From Sinorhizobium sp. RAC02 (lineage in GTDB: Bacteria > Pseudomonadota > Alphaproteobacteria > Rhizobiales > Rhizobiaceae), in NCBI RefSeq assembly GCF_001713395.1, contig NZ_CP016450.1, positions 806,001-870,000 on the forward strand: DNA of 64,000 nt, read 5' to 3'. The notes under the pieces are model-generated. The model did not search any database, was not told where the DNA came from, and saw only the letters and a list, made by a program, of their open reading frames with translations. Each line of letters begins with the position of its first letter. The stretch's first letter is position 1. The position numbers and the translations under genes are program-made. This document shows, one piece after another, positions 41,198 through 50,618 of the stretch.

Positions 41198-42201
41198 CCG
41201 CGCCGCGCATCATTCATGGCGGCGGCATTGCCGCGGCGGCCGCGCGCTTCGGTGGCCGGCCGGAAGACTGGCTCGACCTATCGACTGGAATCAACCCCAT
41301 CCCCGCTGTCCTGCCGGATGTGGACATTGCGGCCTGGCACCGCCTGCCGGACCGGCAACGGCAGGATGCGGCGCGCACTGCTGCTGCGCGATACTATGCC
41401 ACGTCGAACGCACTGCCATTGCCCGTGCCCGGCACGCAGTCCGTCATCCAGTTGCTTCCACGATTCGTCGCGGCCAGGCGCCGGGCCGCCGTGCTCTCGC
41501 CGACCTATGGCGAATATGCGCGTGTCCTGGAAAATGCCGGCCTGCCAGTGGACCGTATCGCCGGCCTCGATGCCGTTTCCGACGCGCATGGCCTCGTTGT
41601 CGTCGTCAACCCGAACAATCCGGACGGCCGCCTGTTTTCCCGTGCGGTCCTGCTTGATCTTCATGCCCGTATCGCCCGTACGGGCGGGCTGCTCGTCGTC
41701 GATGAGGCCTTCGGGGACATGGGGCCAGAGACCTGTATTGCACCGTTGGCGGGCGACGGCGCGCCCGGTCTGCTCGTCTTCCGCTCCTTCGGCAAATTCT
41801 TCGGCCTGGCGGGCCTGCGTCTCGGTTTCGTCATCGGCGAGACATCGGTCCTCGACCGCATCGAGGATGGGCTCGGGCCCTGGGCCGTGTCGGGGCCGGC
41901 CCTGACGATCGCGACAAAACTCATGGTCTCCGACACATCCGCCATCCACCGCAGCATCGATGCGCGCAAGGCCGCACTTGACGCAACGCTAACTCGCGCC
42001 GGCCTCGATATCGCCGGCGGCACGGGGCTCTTTTCCCTGGTCAACCATGCGGATGCCGGAGCGCTTCACGAGGGGCTTTGCCGGCATCATATCCTTGTTC
42101 GTCCGTTCGACTACAATCCGCGCTGGCTTCGCTTCGGCTTGACACCGGACGGCGCGGCGGATGTCCGCCTTGCCGCGGCGCTGGCAGATGTGGTCGGCTG
42201 A
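41194..42201 (+). CDS. cobC: Threonine-phosphate decarboxylase / aminotransferase-fold CobC
   Basis: 335 residues, fold type I PLP enzyme. NPNNPDGR, VDEAFGDMGPE and the lysine in FRSFGKFFGLAGLRLGF are seen. In cobalamin synthesis this family supplies (R)-1-amino-2-propanol phosphate or works with CobD in attaching it. Overlaps cobB by ATGA; cobD follows 3 nt later. Confidence 0.93.
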   Translation: MTAPRIIHGGGIAAAAARFGGRPEDWLDLSTGINPIPAVLPDVDIAAWHRLPDRQRQDAARTAAARYYATSNALPLPVPGTQSVIQLLPRFVAARRRAAVLSPTYGEYARVLENAGLPVDRIAGLDAVSDAHGLVVVVNPNNPDGRLFSRAVLLDLHARIARTGGLLVVDEAFGDMGPETCIAPLAGDGAPGLLVFRSFGKFFGLAGLRLGFVIGETSVLDRIEDGLGPWAVSGPALTIATKLMVSDTSAIHRSIDARKAALDATLTRAGLDIAGGTGLFSLVNHADAGALHEGLCRHHILVRPFDYNPRWLRFGLTPDGAADVRLAAALADVVG

Positions 42202-42204
42202 ACG

Positions 42205-43185
42205 ATGACGGAGACCCTGCTCATCCTGTTCCTCGCGCTCGTGCTGGACCGCCTCGTCGGCGATCCGGACCGGATCTGGCGCCGCGTGCCGCACCCGGTC
42301 GTGCTCTTCGGTCGTGCGATCGGCGTGATGGACAAGCTTTTCAACGGCAAGCGCCTTTCCGCCGAGACGAAGCGTTTCAATGGCGCGGCCGGCATCGCCG
42401 CCCTGCTTGCCGCCAGCTTTTTCCTTGGTTTCCTGATGCATCGGCTGCTGGCACCGCTTGGCATTTTTGGTGTCGCCATCGAGATCGTCGTCGTTGCGAT
42501 CTTTCTTGCCCAGAAAAGCCTGCACGATCATGTCCGCGCCGTTTCGACCGGTCTCAAGCGCGGCGGCCTCGACGGTGGTCGGCACGCGGTGTCGATGATT
42601 GTCGGGCGCGATCCGGCAACGCTCGACGAGCCAGCGGTTTGCCGCGCCGGCATCGAGAGCCTGGCGGAGAATTTTTCCGACGGCGTCGTAGCACCAGCCC
42701 TGTGGTACGCGCTTCTCGGCCTGCCGGGCCTGTTCGCCTACAAGATGCTGAACACGGCCGATTCGATGATCGGCCACAAGAATGCGAAATATCTCGACTT
42801 CGGCTGGGCCTCCGCCCGGCTGGACGACCTCGCCAACTGGCCGGCTGCGCGGCTCTCGATCTTTTTCATCGCCGCCGGGGCCTTCTTGGCGAAGGGCAGG
42901 CGCGCCGCGCGCGCGGCAATCGGGACGGCACTGCGGGACGCCGGACTGCACCGTTCCCCCAACTCTGGTTGGCCGGAAGCGTCAATGGCGGGTGCGCTTG
43001 GCATTGGCCTCGCCGGACCGCGCATCTATGGCGGCGCGCGCGTTGACGAGCCGATGATGAATGCCAGTGGCCGCACGGTGGCGACGGTTGCGGATATTGA
43101 TCTTTCCTTGCGGATTTTTTCCCTGGCCTGCGCTGCACTTGCCGGGGCCGTCGCGCTTGCACTCTTTCTTGTTATTTTGTTTTGA
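42205..43185 (+). CDS. cobD: Adenosylcobinamide-phosphate synthase (CbiB type)
   Basis: 326 residues, integral membrane protein with about five segments. LDRLVGDPDRIWRRVPHPVV at the N-terminus, ESLAENFSDGVVAP, NTADSMIGHKNAKY and DLANWPAARL are CobD/CbiB signatures. It joins the aminopropanol arm to adenosylcobyric acid. Last gene of the cobEABCD operon. Confidence 0.95.
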   Translation: MTETLLILFLALVLDRLVGDPDRIWRRVPHPVVLFGRAIGVMDKLFNGKRLSAETKRFNGAAGIAALLAASFFLGFLMHRLLAPLGIFGVAIEIVVVAIFLAQKSLHDHVRAVSTGLKRGGLDGGRHAVSMIVGRDPATLDEPAVCRAGIESLAENFSDGVVAPALWYALLGLPGLFAYKMLNTADSMIGHKNAKYLDFGWASARLDDLANWPAARLSIFFIAAGAFLAKGRRAARAAIGTALRDAGLHRSPNSGWPEASMAGALGIGLAGPRIYGGARVDEPMMNASGRTVATVADIDLSLRIFSLACAALAGAVALALFLVILF

Positions 43186-43338
43186 GCGCAGCGACCTGCA
43201 TTCCGTAAAATTTTACGCCTTAACTTCGTTTTCTTTTCGTTACCCCTGTCAATATTGCGGAAGGCTGAAACGTCTATATTCTGTCTCGCTGTGAGACATG
43301 GCGTTGAAGCCGTGCCCAAATCGTGTAGAGGGGAAGTC

Positions 43339-43767
43339 ATGCGTACCTTGTCTGCGATTGCTGTCGCATTCTGTCTTGTACTGTTTCAAACCCAAACTGC
43401 TCTTTCTGCCAATCTTGTCGCCCAGGTCAGCCTTGCTTCGCAGACCATGGTCGTTACTCAGAACGGTGTCGTAAAATATCGCTGGCGGGTGTCGACCGGC
43501 CGCAAGGGCTTTGGCACGCCGACGGGCGCCTGGTCGGCGAAGTGGACCTCGCGAAACCATCGTTCGCGCAAGTACAACAACGCGCCGATGCCCTATGCCG
43601 TGTTCTTCAAGGGTGGCTATGCGGTGCATGCGACTTACGAGACGAAGCGTCTCGGACGCCCTGCCTCGCATGGCTGCGTGCGCCTGCACCCGAACAATGC
43701 GGCGACATTCTTCCAGATGGCAAAGAGCAACGGGCTGTCCAAAACCCGCATCGTGATCACGCGCTAA
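43339..43767 (+). CDS. L,D-transpeptidase (YkuD domain)
   Basis: 142 residues with a signal peptide (MRTLSAIAVAFCLVLFQTQTALS, in part) and the YkuD catalytic motif HGCVRL near residue 116, preceded by the conserved GGYAVHATYE histidine. It cross-links or edits peptidoglycan, or anchors outer-membrane proteins, in the periplasm. AGGGGAAG precedes ATG 43339. The upstream 150 bp contain an AT-rich promoter-like stretch (43200-43260). Confidence 0.88.
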   Translation: MRTLSAIAVAFCLVLFQTQTALSANLVAQVSLASQTMVVTQNGVVKYRWRVSTGRKGFGTPTGAWSAKWTSRNHRSRKYNNAPMPYAVFFKGGYAVHATYETKRLGRPASHGCVRLHPNNAATFFQMAKSNGLSKTRIVITR

Positions 43768-43776
43768 CGGTTGAGC

Positions 43777-44502
43777 TCAGTCGGCGCTGGCGTAGCGCAT
43801 CAGGCGGTCCATGTCGGGAACGATCACGTGCCGGTTGTTTTCGATGCGGATGACGTTTTCCTTGCGCAGCTTGGTGAACTGCCGGCTCACCGTCTCGATG
43901 GTCAGCCCGAGGAAGTCGGCGATGTCGGCGCGAGACAGCGGCAGGTCGAAGGTCGACATATCGACGCTTTCGGGATCGATATGGGTGGCGATGAGGTAGA
44001 GGAAGCTTGCGACCTTTTCCTGCGCCGTCTTGCGGCCGAGCGTCAGCATCCAGTCGCGCGCCTCGTCCAGTTCCTTCAAGGCCTGCCGGTGCAGCTTGTG
44101 CTCCAGCTCCGGCGTCTTCTTCATCAGCCGGTCGAGCACGGGGCGCGGGAAGTTGCAGACTTCGCTTTCGGTCGCAGCCTCCGCGGTGATCGCACTTTCC
44201 TCCAGGAAGGGGCGGCCGAGGAAATCGGGCGCGAACTGCAGGCCGACGATCTGCTGGCGGCCATCGGCCATCACCTTGGTCAGCTTCACCACGCCACGCA
44301 TGATGTTGGAATAGTTCACGATGGTCTCGCCCTGGCCGATCACTTCGGCGCCGGTGTCGAGGCGATGGCGGGTGGAGTGCTTGTTGAGTTCGGTCAGCTG
44401 TTCAGGGGTGAGCGTGCCGCAGACGCCGCCGTGGCGTGCCTCGCAGGCGCGGCACACAATGGGGATATCGGAATTATGGATATCTCGGCGGCGAACTTCC
44501 AT
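43777..44502 (-). CDS. fnrN: FnrN, oxygen-sensing Crp/Fnr-family regulator
   Basis: 241 residues from ATG 44502, which has AAAGGA nine bases upstream; a GTG 36 nt earlier is less likely. Cysteines 17, 20, 28 and 116 match the four [4Fe-4S] ligands of FNR/FnrN. The recognition helix has TIETVSRQFTKLR, with the E--SR pattern that reads TTGAT-N4-ATCAA. As a result it would activate micro-oxic genes: hemN beside it, ccoNOQP and ccoGHIS further on. The box at 44649-44662 lies in its own upstream region, so autoregulation is expected. Confidence 0.93.
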   Translation of the reverse strand: MEVRRRDIHNSDIPIVCRACEARHGGVCGTLTPEQLTELNKHSTRHRLDTGAEVIGQGETIVNYSNIMRGVVKLTKVMADGRQQIVGLQFAPDFLGRPFLEESAITAEAATESEVCNFPRPVLDRLMKKTPELEHKLHRQALKELDEARDWMLTLGRKTAQEKVASFLYLIATHIDPESVDMSTFDLPLSRADIADFLGLTIETVSRQFTKLRKENVIRIENNRHVIVPDMDRLMRYASAD

Positions 44503-44648
44503 TTCGGCTTTTCCTTTCGCCCGGCGGTCGAGCGGCACAACGCAGCCGTGCTACCGCACACAGACCCGAACATAAAGCGTGCCGCCCAGCGGCAAAATAG
44601 CGCTTCCTGACTATTGTCAAATCCTAGCCCAGTCCTTCCGGCTTTCAC

Positions 44649-44662
44649 TTGATCAAAATCAA
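44649..44662. promoter_or_regulatory. Perfect FNR/FixK box between fnrN and hemN
   Basis: TTGATCAAAATCAA fits the consensus TTGAT-N4-ATCAA exactly. Its centre lies about 58 nt before the hemN start; a box at -41.5 would leave a leader of roughly 17 nt with AAGGAG. It also lies about 150 nt upstream of fnrN. Confidence 0.9.
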
Positions 44663-44713
44663 ATGGCGGCGGCTCTTTCCGGTTTATTTCCTTCGCGAGC
44701 AAGGAGATTGACC

Positions 44714-46063
44714 ATGCAAGACGCCCTCGTGGAACGCCTTTCGGCGCCGGTGCCGCGCTATACGAGCTATCCGACAGCGCCGCATTTCAACGAAAGCATC
44801 GATGCGGATGTCTATGCGCGCTGGCTAGGCACGCTGGATGCGAAAAATCGCCTCTCGCTCTACGCGCATATTCCCTATTGCGACCGGCTCTGCTGGTTCT
44901 GTGCCTGCCATACGAAGCACACGCTGCGCTACGAGCCTGTCGAAGCCTATCTGAAGGGCGTCCATACGGAGATCGCCACCATCGGCGGTCGTGTGTCTCG
45001 GGACGTGCCGGTGACGGCCCTGCATTTCGGAGGCGGTTCGCCGACCCTGCTGCGGCCTGACGACATGGTCGCCCTGAAAGCCTGTCTTGCCGAAAATTTT
45101 TCCTTCTCCGACGATGCTGAAATCTCCGTCGAGATGGACCCCAACGACCTCGACGAGGCCAGGCACGATGCTCTTGCCGAGATCGGCATGACGCGCGCCA
45201 GCCTCGGCATCCAGGATTTTGATCCAGCGGTGCAGAAGGCCATCAACCGCATCCAGACATTCGAGCAGACCCGCGGCGTGGTGGAAGCGGCTCGGGCAAG
45301 GGGCGTGCGTTCCGTCAACTGCGACATCCTCTATGGCCTGCCGCACCAGACGATCGAAACGCTTGCCGAGACCGTCCGCGCCGTCATCTCGCTTGCACCG
45401 GATCGCATCGCGCTTTTCGGCTACGCCCATGTGCCGTGGATGAAGAAGCACCAGACGATGATCGACGAAGCGGCTTTGCCCGGCGTCGTCGCGCGCTTCG
45501 GCCAGATGCAGATGGCGGCCGAAATGCTGGTCGCTGCCGGCTACGAGGCGATCGGCATCGATCATTTCGCCCTGCCGGCCGACCGGCTGGCCATCGCGGC
45601 CCGGAACGGCACGCTACGCCGCAATTTCCAGGGTTATACGGACGATGAGGCGGATGCGCTGATCGGGCTCGGGGCATCGTCCATCGGCCAGCTGCCGCAG
45701 GGCTACATCCAGAACATGCCTGCGACGGGCGATTATCTGCGGCGGGTGGGTGAGGGCGGCCTTGCGGTGGTGCGCGGCTATTCCTTTACGGCGGAGGACC
45801 GCGCCCGCGCCTGGGGCATCGAGCGGGTCATGTGCGATTTCGGCTTTTCCTTCGTCGACCTTGCCGCGCGGTATCCGGATCTGGCGGGCACCATCCGTTC
45901 GGAGGCCCTCCGGTTTGTAGCCTCGGACAAGGATGGCCTTTGCCGCATCGAAGGGGATCGTTTCGTGCTGACGGTTACAGGTCGGCCCTTCGCCCGCACG
46001 GTTGCCGCCGTCTTCGACGCGCATCTTGCAAGCGGTCGCGGCCGCCATTCCATCGCGGTATGA
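44714..46063 (+). CDS. hemN: Oxygen-independent coproporphyrinogen-III dehydrogenase
   Basis: 449 residues from ATG 44714 with AAGGAG upstream. Radical-SAM cysteines are C56, C60 and C63 in YCDRLCWFCACH, with the extra C65 typical of true HemN. HFGGGSPTLL and SLGIQDFDPAVQKAINRIQ are also conserved. It makes protoporphyrinogen without oxygen, supplying haem for the cbb3 oxidase under micro-oxic conditions. Controlled by the perfect FNR box upstream. Confidence 0.96.
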   Translation: MQDALVERLSAPVPRYTSYPTAPHFNESIDADVYARWLGTLDAKNRLSLYAHIPYCDRLCWFCACHTKHTLRYEPVEAYLKGVHTEIATIGGRVSRDVPVTALHFGGGSPTLLRPDDMVALKACLAENFSFSDDAEISVEMDPNDLDEARHDALAEIGMTRASLGIQDFDPAVQKAINRIQTFEQTRGVVEAARARGVRSVNCDILYGLPHQTIETLAETVRAVISLAPDRIALFGYAHVPWMKKHQTMIDEAALPGVVARFGQMQMAAEMLVAAGYEAIGIDHFALPADRLAIAARNGTLRRNFQGYTDDEADALIGLGASSIGQLPQGYIQNMPATGDYLRRVGEGGLAVVRGYSFTAEDRARAWGIERVMCDFGFSFVDLAARYPDLAGTIRSEALRFVASDKDGLCRIEGDRFVLTVTGRPFARTVAAVFDAHLASGRGRHSIAV

Positions 46064-46187
46064 CGGGCCATTTTGGGCATGTCGTTTGCGCAACACAGCT
46101 TTGCCGGCTATGCAGGGCCCTCATCAAGCCCATTGGCAATTGCGTTCGATTTCCATATAGGATCGCCCAACTATAGATTCATGAGGT

Positions 46188-46472
46188 ATGGGCGTGACTG
46201 CTACATTCGACAAGGTTGCCGACATCATTGCTGAGACGAGCGAAATCGATCGCGAGACGATCACGCCGGACAGCCACACCATCGACGATCTCGGGATCGA
46301 CAGCCTGGACTTCCTCGACATCGTCTTTGCGATCGACAAGGAATTCGGCATCAAGATCCCGCTGGAAAAGTGGACGCAGGACGTCAACGAGGGCAAGGTC
46401 GCGACGGAAGAGTATTTCGTCCTGAAGAACCTCTGCGCCAAGATCGACGAATTGCGGGCTGCCAAGGCCTGA
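46188..46472 (+). CDS. acpXL: Acyl carrier protein AcpXL
   Basis: 94 residues with the phosphopantetheine serine S39 in [10 protein letters not shown] and the AcpXL-type end [23 protein letters not shown] (part). It carries the growing very-long-chain (27-hydroxyoctacosanoic) acyl group for lipid A. First gene of the six-gene cluster; about 120 bp separate it from hemN and must hold the promoter. Confidence 0.96.
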   Translation: MGVTATFDKVADIIAETSEIDRETITPDSHTIDDLGIDSLDFLDIVFAIDKEFGIKIPLEKWTQDVNEGKVATEEYFVLKNLCAKIDELRAAKA

Positions 46473-46589
46473 GGCCACGGCGACCGGCTGCGTTTTGCAG
46501 CTTTGCGCCGGGTTCCCGGCGCCTTTGGCTTGCGGCCTGCCGTCTTCGGCAGGCCTTTCGATTTCCGGAACCCGCCGGAGGCAAAAACG

Positions 46590-47072
46590 ATGTTGTTAGA
46601 ATATTTTCAGATGATTGACCGGGTCGAGGCCGTCGACGGTGCGCGTCGCGTGCTGAAGGCCCGCTCGGTCGTGCCGTCAAAGAGCCCGGTTTTCGAGGGC
46701 CATTTCCCCGGCATGCCGCTCGTTCCGGGTGTGCTGTTGATCGAGACCATGGCGCAGGCGTCCGGCTTTCTCGTGCTGGCAGCGTCCGATTTTGCGGCCA
46801 TGCCGTTCCTGATGACCGTCGATGGCGCCAAGATGCGCACCTTCGTCGAGCCCGATGCGGTGCTCGACATCGAGGCGATGCTGGAGCATGACGGGTCGGG
46901 TTATGCCGTAACCAAGGCGAAGATCTCATCCGCCGGCAAGAAGGTTTGCGATGCGCAGCTCAAGCTGCGCACCATGCCGTTTGCCGAAGTGCCGCTCGCG
47001 GATATCGTGCGCAAGCGTGCGGAAGAGGTGGGTTTGTTCGAGGCGCTCGCGGCGTCTGCGGAAGGGAAATGA
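46590..47072 (+). CDS. fabZXL: 3-hydroxyacyl-ACP dehydratase of the VLCFA cluster
   Basis: 160 residues of the FabZ hot-dog fold: the active-site H38 in FEGHFPGMPLVPGVLL and E52 in IETMAQ. GGAGG precedes ATG 46590. It dehydrates 3-hydroxyacyl-AcpXL in the elongation cycle. The stop overlaps the start of the next gene (ATGA). Confidence 0.92.
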   Translation: MLLEYFQMIDRVEAVDGARRVLKARSVVPSKSPVFEGHFPGMPLVPGVLLIETMAQASGFLVLAASDFAAMPFLMTVDGAKMRTFVEPDAVLDIEAMLEHDGSGYAVTKAKISSAGKKVCDAQLKLRTMPFAEVPLADIVRKRAEEVGLFEALAASAEGK

Positions 47073-48274
47073 GCATGGCCAAGGCGAACAACGATGTGGT
47101 CATCACCGGCGTCGGCATCGTCACCTGTCACGGTGTCGGGGCTCAGACCCATGTGGAAATCCTCGGCGGTGCGACGGCGCCGGAGCTGAAGATCGAGACG
47201 GAGCGCTTTGCGCCCTATCCGGTCCATCCGATGCCGGAAATCGATTGGAACCAGCAGATCGCCAAGCGCGGCGACCAGCGCCAGATGGAAAACTGGCAGC
47301 GCCTCGGCGTTTTCACCGCCGGTCTCGCGCTGGATGACGCCGGACTGAAAGACAATGCGGAAGCCTGCGGCACGATGGACATGATCGTGGCTGCCGGCGG
47401 CGGCGAGCGCGACATCGCGGTGGATTCGCTGATCGTCGACGAGGGCCTGAAGCGCAACGACCGCGAGCAGCTTTTGAACGAAAAGCTGACGACGGAGCTC
47501 CGCCCGACACTCTTCCTTGCCCAGCTTTCCAACCTGCTCGCCGGCAATATCTCCATCGTGCACAAGGTCACGGGTTCCTCCCGCACCTTCATGGGTGAGG
47601 AAGCCGCCGGTATCAGCGCCGTCGAAACAGCGTTCCACCGCATTCGCGCCGGCCAGTCGACGCACACGCTGGTTGGCAGTGCGCTGGTTGCGGAGCGGCA
47701 GGACGTCATCCTGCTTTATGAGGCCATCGGTGCGCATGCGACCGGCGGCTGGACGCCGCTGTGGTCGCGTGACGAAAATGCCGGTGGCGGTATCATCACC
47801 GGTTCGGCTGCCGCGTTCCTCATCCTCGAATCCCGTGCGCATGCGGAAGCCCGTGGCGCGCGCATCTATGCGACGATCGATGCCATCGGCGGTGACCGTG
47901 GTTCGCGCGACGAAGGCCGTCTGGAAGCCCGGCTTGAGCGCCTGGCTGAAGGCGCCTCCACAGGTGGCGAGACCGTGGTCTTTTCCGGCGCATCCGGTGC
48001 GCATGATGCGACGGCACGCGAGAAGAGCTGGCTCGACACGCGTTTTTCCGGCAGTGCTGTGCGCGGCTACAGTGCCGTGATCGGCCAGTCGCTCGAGGCG
48101 CAGTTCCCGCTCGGCCTGGCGCTTGCCGCGCTGACGCTCGGCGGCGGCGTTACTGTCGCCCCGTTCGACACGGCGGTGGAAACAGCTATGAACGCGCCTG
48201 CCGCGACGGCCGTCGTGACGACGGTTGGCCATTCGCGCGGCGAAGGCGTCGCAATCCTTTCGGCAGAGAAGTGA
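47069..48274 (+). CDS. fabF2XL: FabF2XL, ketosynthase-like protein lacking catalytic residues
   Basis: 401 residues with a ketoacyl synthase fold, but the Cys-His-His triad is absent. Where FabF1XL has TACASG, this protein has VTGSSR (about residues 169-174). Where NAHGTST should be, it has GASGAHDAT, and the second histidine region IGHTL reads IGQSL. This is the pattern of chain-length factors in type II polyketide synthases, which pair with an active ketosynthase. Its natural partner would be FabF1XL, encoded 10 nt downstream. A start at 47075 is also possible. The cluster position matches fabF2XL of Rhizobium. Confidence 0.88.
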   Translation: MSMAKANNDVVITGVGIVTCHGVGAQTHVEILGGATAPELKIETERFAPYPVHPMPEIDWNQQIAKRGDQRQMENWQRLGVFTAGLALDDAGLKDNAEACGTMDMIVAAGGGERDIAVDSLIVDEGLKRNDREQLLNEKLTTELRPTLFLAQLSNLLAGNISIVHKVTGSSRTFMGEEAAGISAVETAFHRIRAGQSTHTLVGSALVAERQDVILLYEAIGAHATGGWTPLWSRDENAGGGIITGSAAAFLILESRAHAEARGARIYATIDAIGGDRGSRDEGRLEARLERLAEGASTGGETVVFSGASGAHDATAREKSWLDTRFSGSAVRGYSAVIGQSLEAQFPLGLALAALTLGGGVTVAPFDTAVETAMNAPAATAVVTTVGHSRGEGVAILSAEK

Positions 48275-48284
48275 GGTTCCGGCC

Positions 48285-49571
48285 ATGACGAACGCCGCCT
48301 ACAGGGATCATCTCGGTCGCCCGATCGTCGCCGTCACCGGCATGGGCGTCATCACCTCGCTGGGGCAGGGGCTCAAGGACAACTGGACCGCGCTCACCGG
48401 CGGCGTGTCCGGCATTCATGATATTACCCGCTTTCCGGTCGATGGCCTGAACACCCGTATTTCCGGCACGGTCGACTTCATCGACCTGCCGGTCGAAAAC
48501 CCGGTTGAACGCTCCTACGCCTATGCGCGCGAGACGACGGATGAGGCCTTGGCGCAGGCCGGCCTTTCCGGCGAGTTCGGCGGACCGCTCTTCCTCGCTG
48601 CTCCGCCGATCGAGCCCGACTGGCGCGACCGTTTCGCACTCGCCGATCGCGCGCCACCATCGCAGCGTCCGGGCGATGCCTATGACCGTTTCCTTGCCGT
48701 GCTGCGGGGCAAGCCCGAGCCGGCGCTGCATGAGGCCTGGGCGTTCGGCGCGATCTCCGAGCGTCTTGCCGACCGCTACGGAACGCGCGGTCTGCCGGTA
48801 ACGCTGTCGACTGCCTGCGCTTCGGGTGCCACGGCGATCCAGCTCGGTGTCGAGGCGATCCGTCAGGGTCGCACCGACCGGGCGCTCACTGTTGGTACCG
48901 ATGGCTCGGTGACGGCCGAAGCCCTCATCCGCTTCGCGCTGCTCTCAGCGCTCTCGACGCAGAACGATCCGCCGACCAAGGCATCAAAACCGTTCAGCAA
49001 GGACCGCGACGGTTTTGTCATCGCCGAAGGCGCTGCGACGCTCGTGCTGGAATCGCTGGAGTCGGCCATCGCTCGCGGTGCAAAGGTGCTTGGTATCCTC
49101 AAGGGCTGCGGCGAGAAGGCGGACCATTTCCACCGCACGCGGTCTTCGCCGGATGGTGCCCCGGCCATCGCAACGATCCGCGCCGCGCTGGAAGATGCCG
49201 GCATCGACGAGAGCGGCATTGGCTATATCAACGCCCATGGCACCTCGACGCCGGAAAACGACAAGATGGAGTATCTCTCCATGTCGACCGTCTTCGGCGA
49301 AAAGCTGGCGGGCATCCCGGTGTCGTCGAACAAGTCGATGATCGGCCACACGCTGACGGCCGCCGGTGCGGTCGAGGCGGTGTTCTCGATCCAGACCATG
49401 CTGACCGGCACCCTGCCGCCGACCATCAATTACCAGAATCCCGACCCGGCAATCGTGCTCGACGTCGTGCCGAACGTGAAGCGCGACAAGCAGGTGACTG
49501 CCGTGCTTTCGAACTCCTTCGGCTTCGGCGGCCAGAACGCCAGCCTCGTCATGACGGCCGAACCGGCCTGA
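48285..49571 (+). CDS. fabF1XL: FabF1XL, catalytic 3-oxoacyl-ACP synthase
   Basis: 428 residues with the full triad: Cys about 178 in STACASGATAIQ, His about 318 in INAHGTSTPEND and His about 353 in SMIGHTLTAAG. It condenses malonyl-ACP with acyl-AcpXL during elongation to C26-C28. ATG 48285 is close behind fabF2XL; the pair probably forms a heterodimer (see findings). Confidence 0.95.
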   Translation: MTNAAYRDHLGRPIVAVTGMGVITSLGQGLKDNWTALTGGVSGIHDITRFPVDGLNTRISGTVDFIDLPVENPVERSYAYARETTDEALAQAGLSGEFGGPLFLAAPPIEPDWRDRFALADRAPPSQRPGDAYDRFLAVLRGKPEPALHEAWAFGAISERLADRYGTRGLPVTLSTACASGATAIQLGVEAIRQGRTDRALTVGTDGSVTAEALIRFALLSALSTQNDPPTKASKPFSKDRDGFVIAEGAATLVLESLESAIARGAKVLGILKGCGEKADHFHRTRSSPDGAPAIATIRAALEDAGIDESGIGYINAHGTSTPENDKMEYLSMSTVFGEKLAGIPVSSNKSMIGHTLTAAGAVEAVFSIQTMLTGTLPPTINYQNPDPAIVLDVVPNVKRDKQVTAVLSNSFGFGGQNASLVMTAEPA

Positions 49572-49584
49572 TAGGAACAAGACC

Positions 49585-50613
49585 ATGCGCGCCCTTCAGC
49601 TTCTCGACGACCGCAAGCTCGAACTGACCGACATCCCGGAACCGGACGCTCCCGGCCCGGGCGAGGTTACGTTGCGCGTGAAGGCCGTCGCCCTCAACCA
49701 TATCGACGTCTGGGGCTGGCGCGGCATGGCGTTCGCCAAGCGCAAGATGCCGCTCGTCATCGGCGCGGAAGCGGCCGGCGTTGTCGAGACGCTCGGCCCG
49801 GGCGTTTCCAATGTTCTGCCCGGACAGCTCGTCTCCATCTACGGCGCGCGCACCTGCGGCCTCTGCAAGCCCTGCCGTGAAGGCCGCGACAATCTCTGCG
49901 AACATGTCGGCGGCGTGTACGGCTTCCATCTCGACGGTTTCGCGCAGGAGAAGGTTAACCTTCCTGCCCGCCTACTCGTGCCCGCACCGCCCGGTATCGA
50001 TGCGGTTGCCGCCGCGCTCGCGCCCGTCACCTTCGGCACGGTCGAGCACATGCTGTTCGACAATGCCAAGCTCGAGCCAGGCGAGACGATCCTCGTTCAT
50101 GCCGGCGGTTCCGGCATTGGTTCCGCGGCCATCCAGCTTGCCAAGAAGACCGGCTGCACCGTCATCACCACCGTCGGCTCGAACGACAAGATCGAGAAGG
50201 CCAAGGCGCTCGGTGCCGATCACGTCATCAACTATCGTGAAGACCGCTTCGAGGGCGTGGTGCGCAAGCTGACCAAGAAGAAAGGCGTCGACGTCGTCTT
50301 CGAACATGTCGGCAAGGATACATGGGCGGGCTCGATGCTGTGCATGAAGCGCGGCGGCCGTCTCGTCACCTGCGGCTCGACATCCGGTGTCTCGACCGAC
50401 CTGAACCTGATGATGCTCTTCCAGCAGCAGCTGAAGCTGCTCGGGTCGTTTGGCTGCCGCATGGAAAACATGGCGAATGCCATGCAGAAGATGGCGCGCG
50501 GCGTCGTCCAGCCGGTCATCGATACGGAAGTCACCTTCGACGGTATCGCAACGGCGCTAGAGCGCATGGAATCGCGCCAGATCTTCGGCAAGATCGTCCT
50601 CAGGCTGGACTGA
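49585..50613 (+). CDS. Zinc-type alcohol dehydrogenase / enoyl reductase of the VLCFA cluster
   Basis: 342 residues of the MDR family: the zinc-binding cysteine loop CGLCKPCREGRDNLC near 92-106 and the NAD(P) motif HAGGSGIGSAAIQLAKKTG near 172. It stands between fabF1XL and lpxXL as in all clusters of this kind I recall. The likely job is reduction of an intermediate, either the enoyl or the keto group, in VLCFA synthesis. Confidence 0.88.
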   Translation: MRALQLLDDRKLELTDIPEPDAPGPGEVTLRVKAVALNHIDVWGWRGMAFAKRKMPLVIGAEAAGVVETLGPGVSNVLPGQLVSIYGARTCGLCKPCREGRDNLCEHVGGVYGFHLDGFAQEKVNLPARLLVPAPPGIDAVAAALAPVTFGTVEHMLFDNAKLEPGETILVHAGGSGIGSAAIQLAKKTGCTVITTVGSNDKIEKAKALGADHVINYREDRFEGVVRKLTKKKGVDVVFEHVGKDTWAGSMLCMKRGGRLVTCGSTSGVSTDLNLMMLFQQQLKLLGSFGCRMENMANAMQKMARGVVQPVIDTEVTFDGIATALERMESRQIFGKIVLRLD

Positions 50614-50618
50614 CACGC

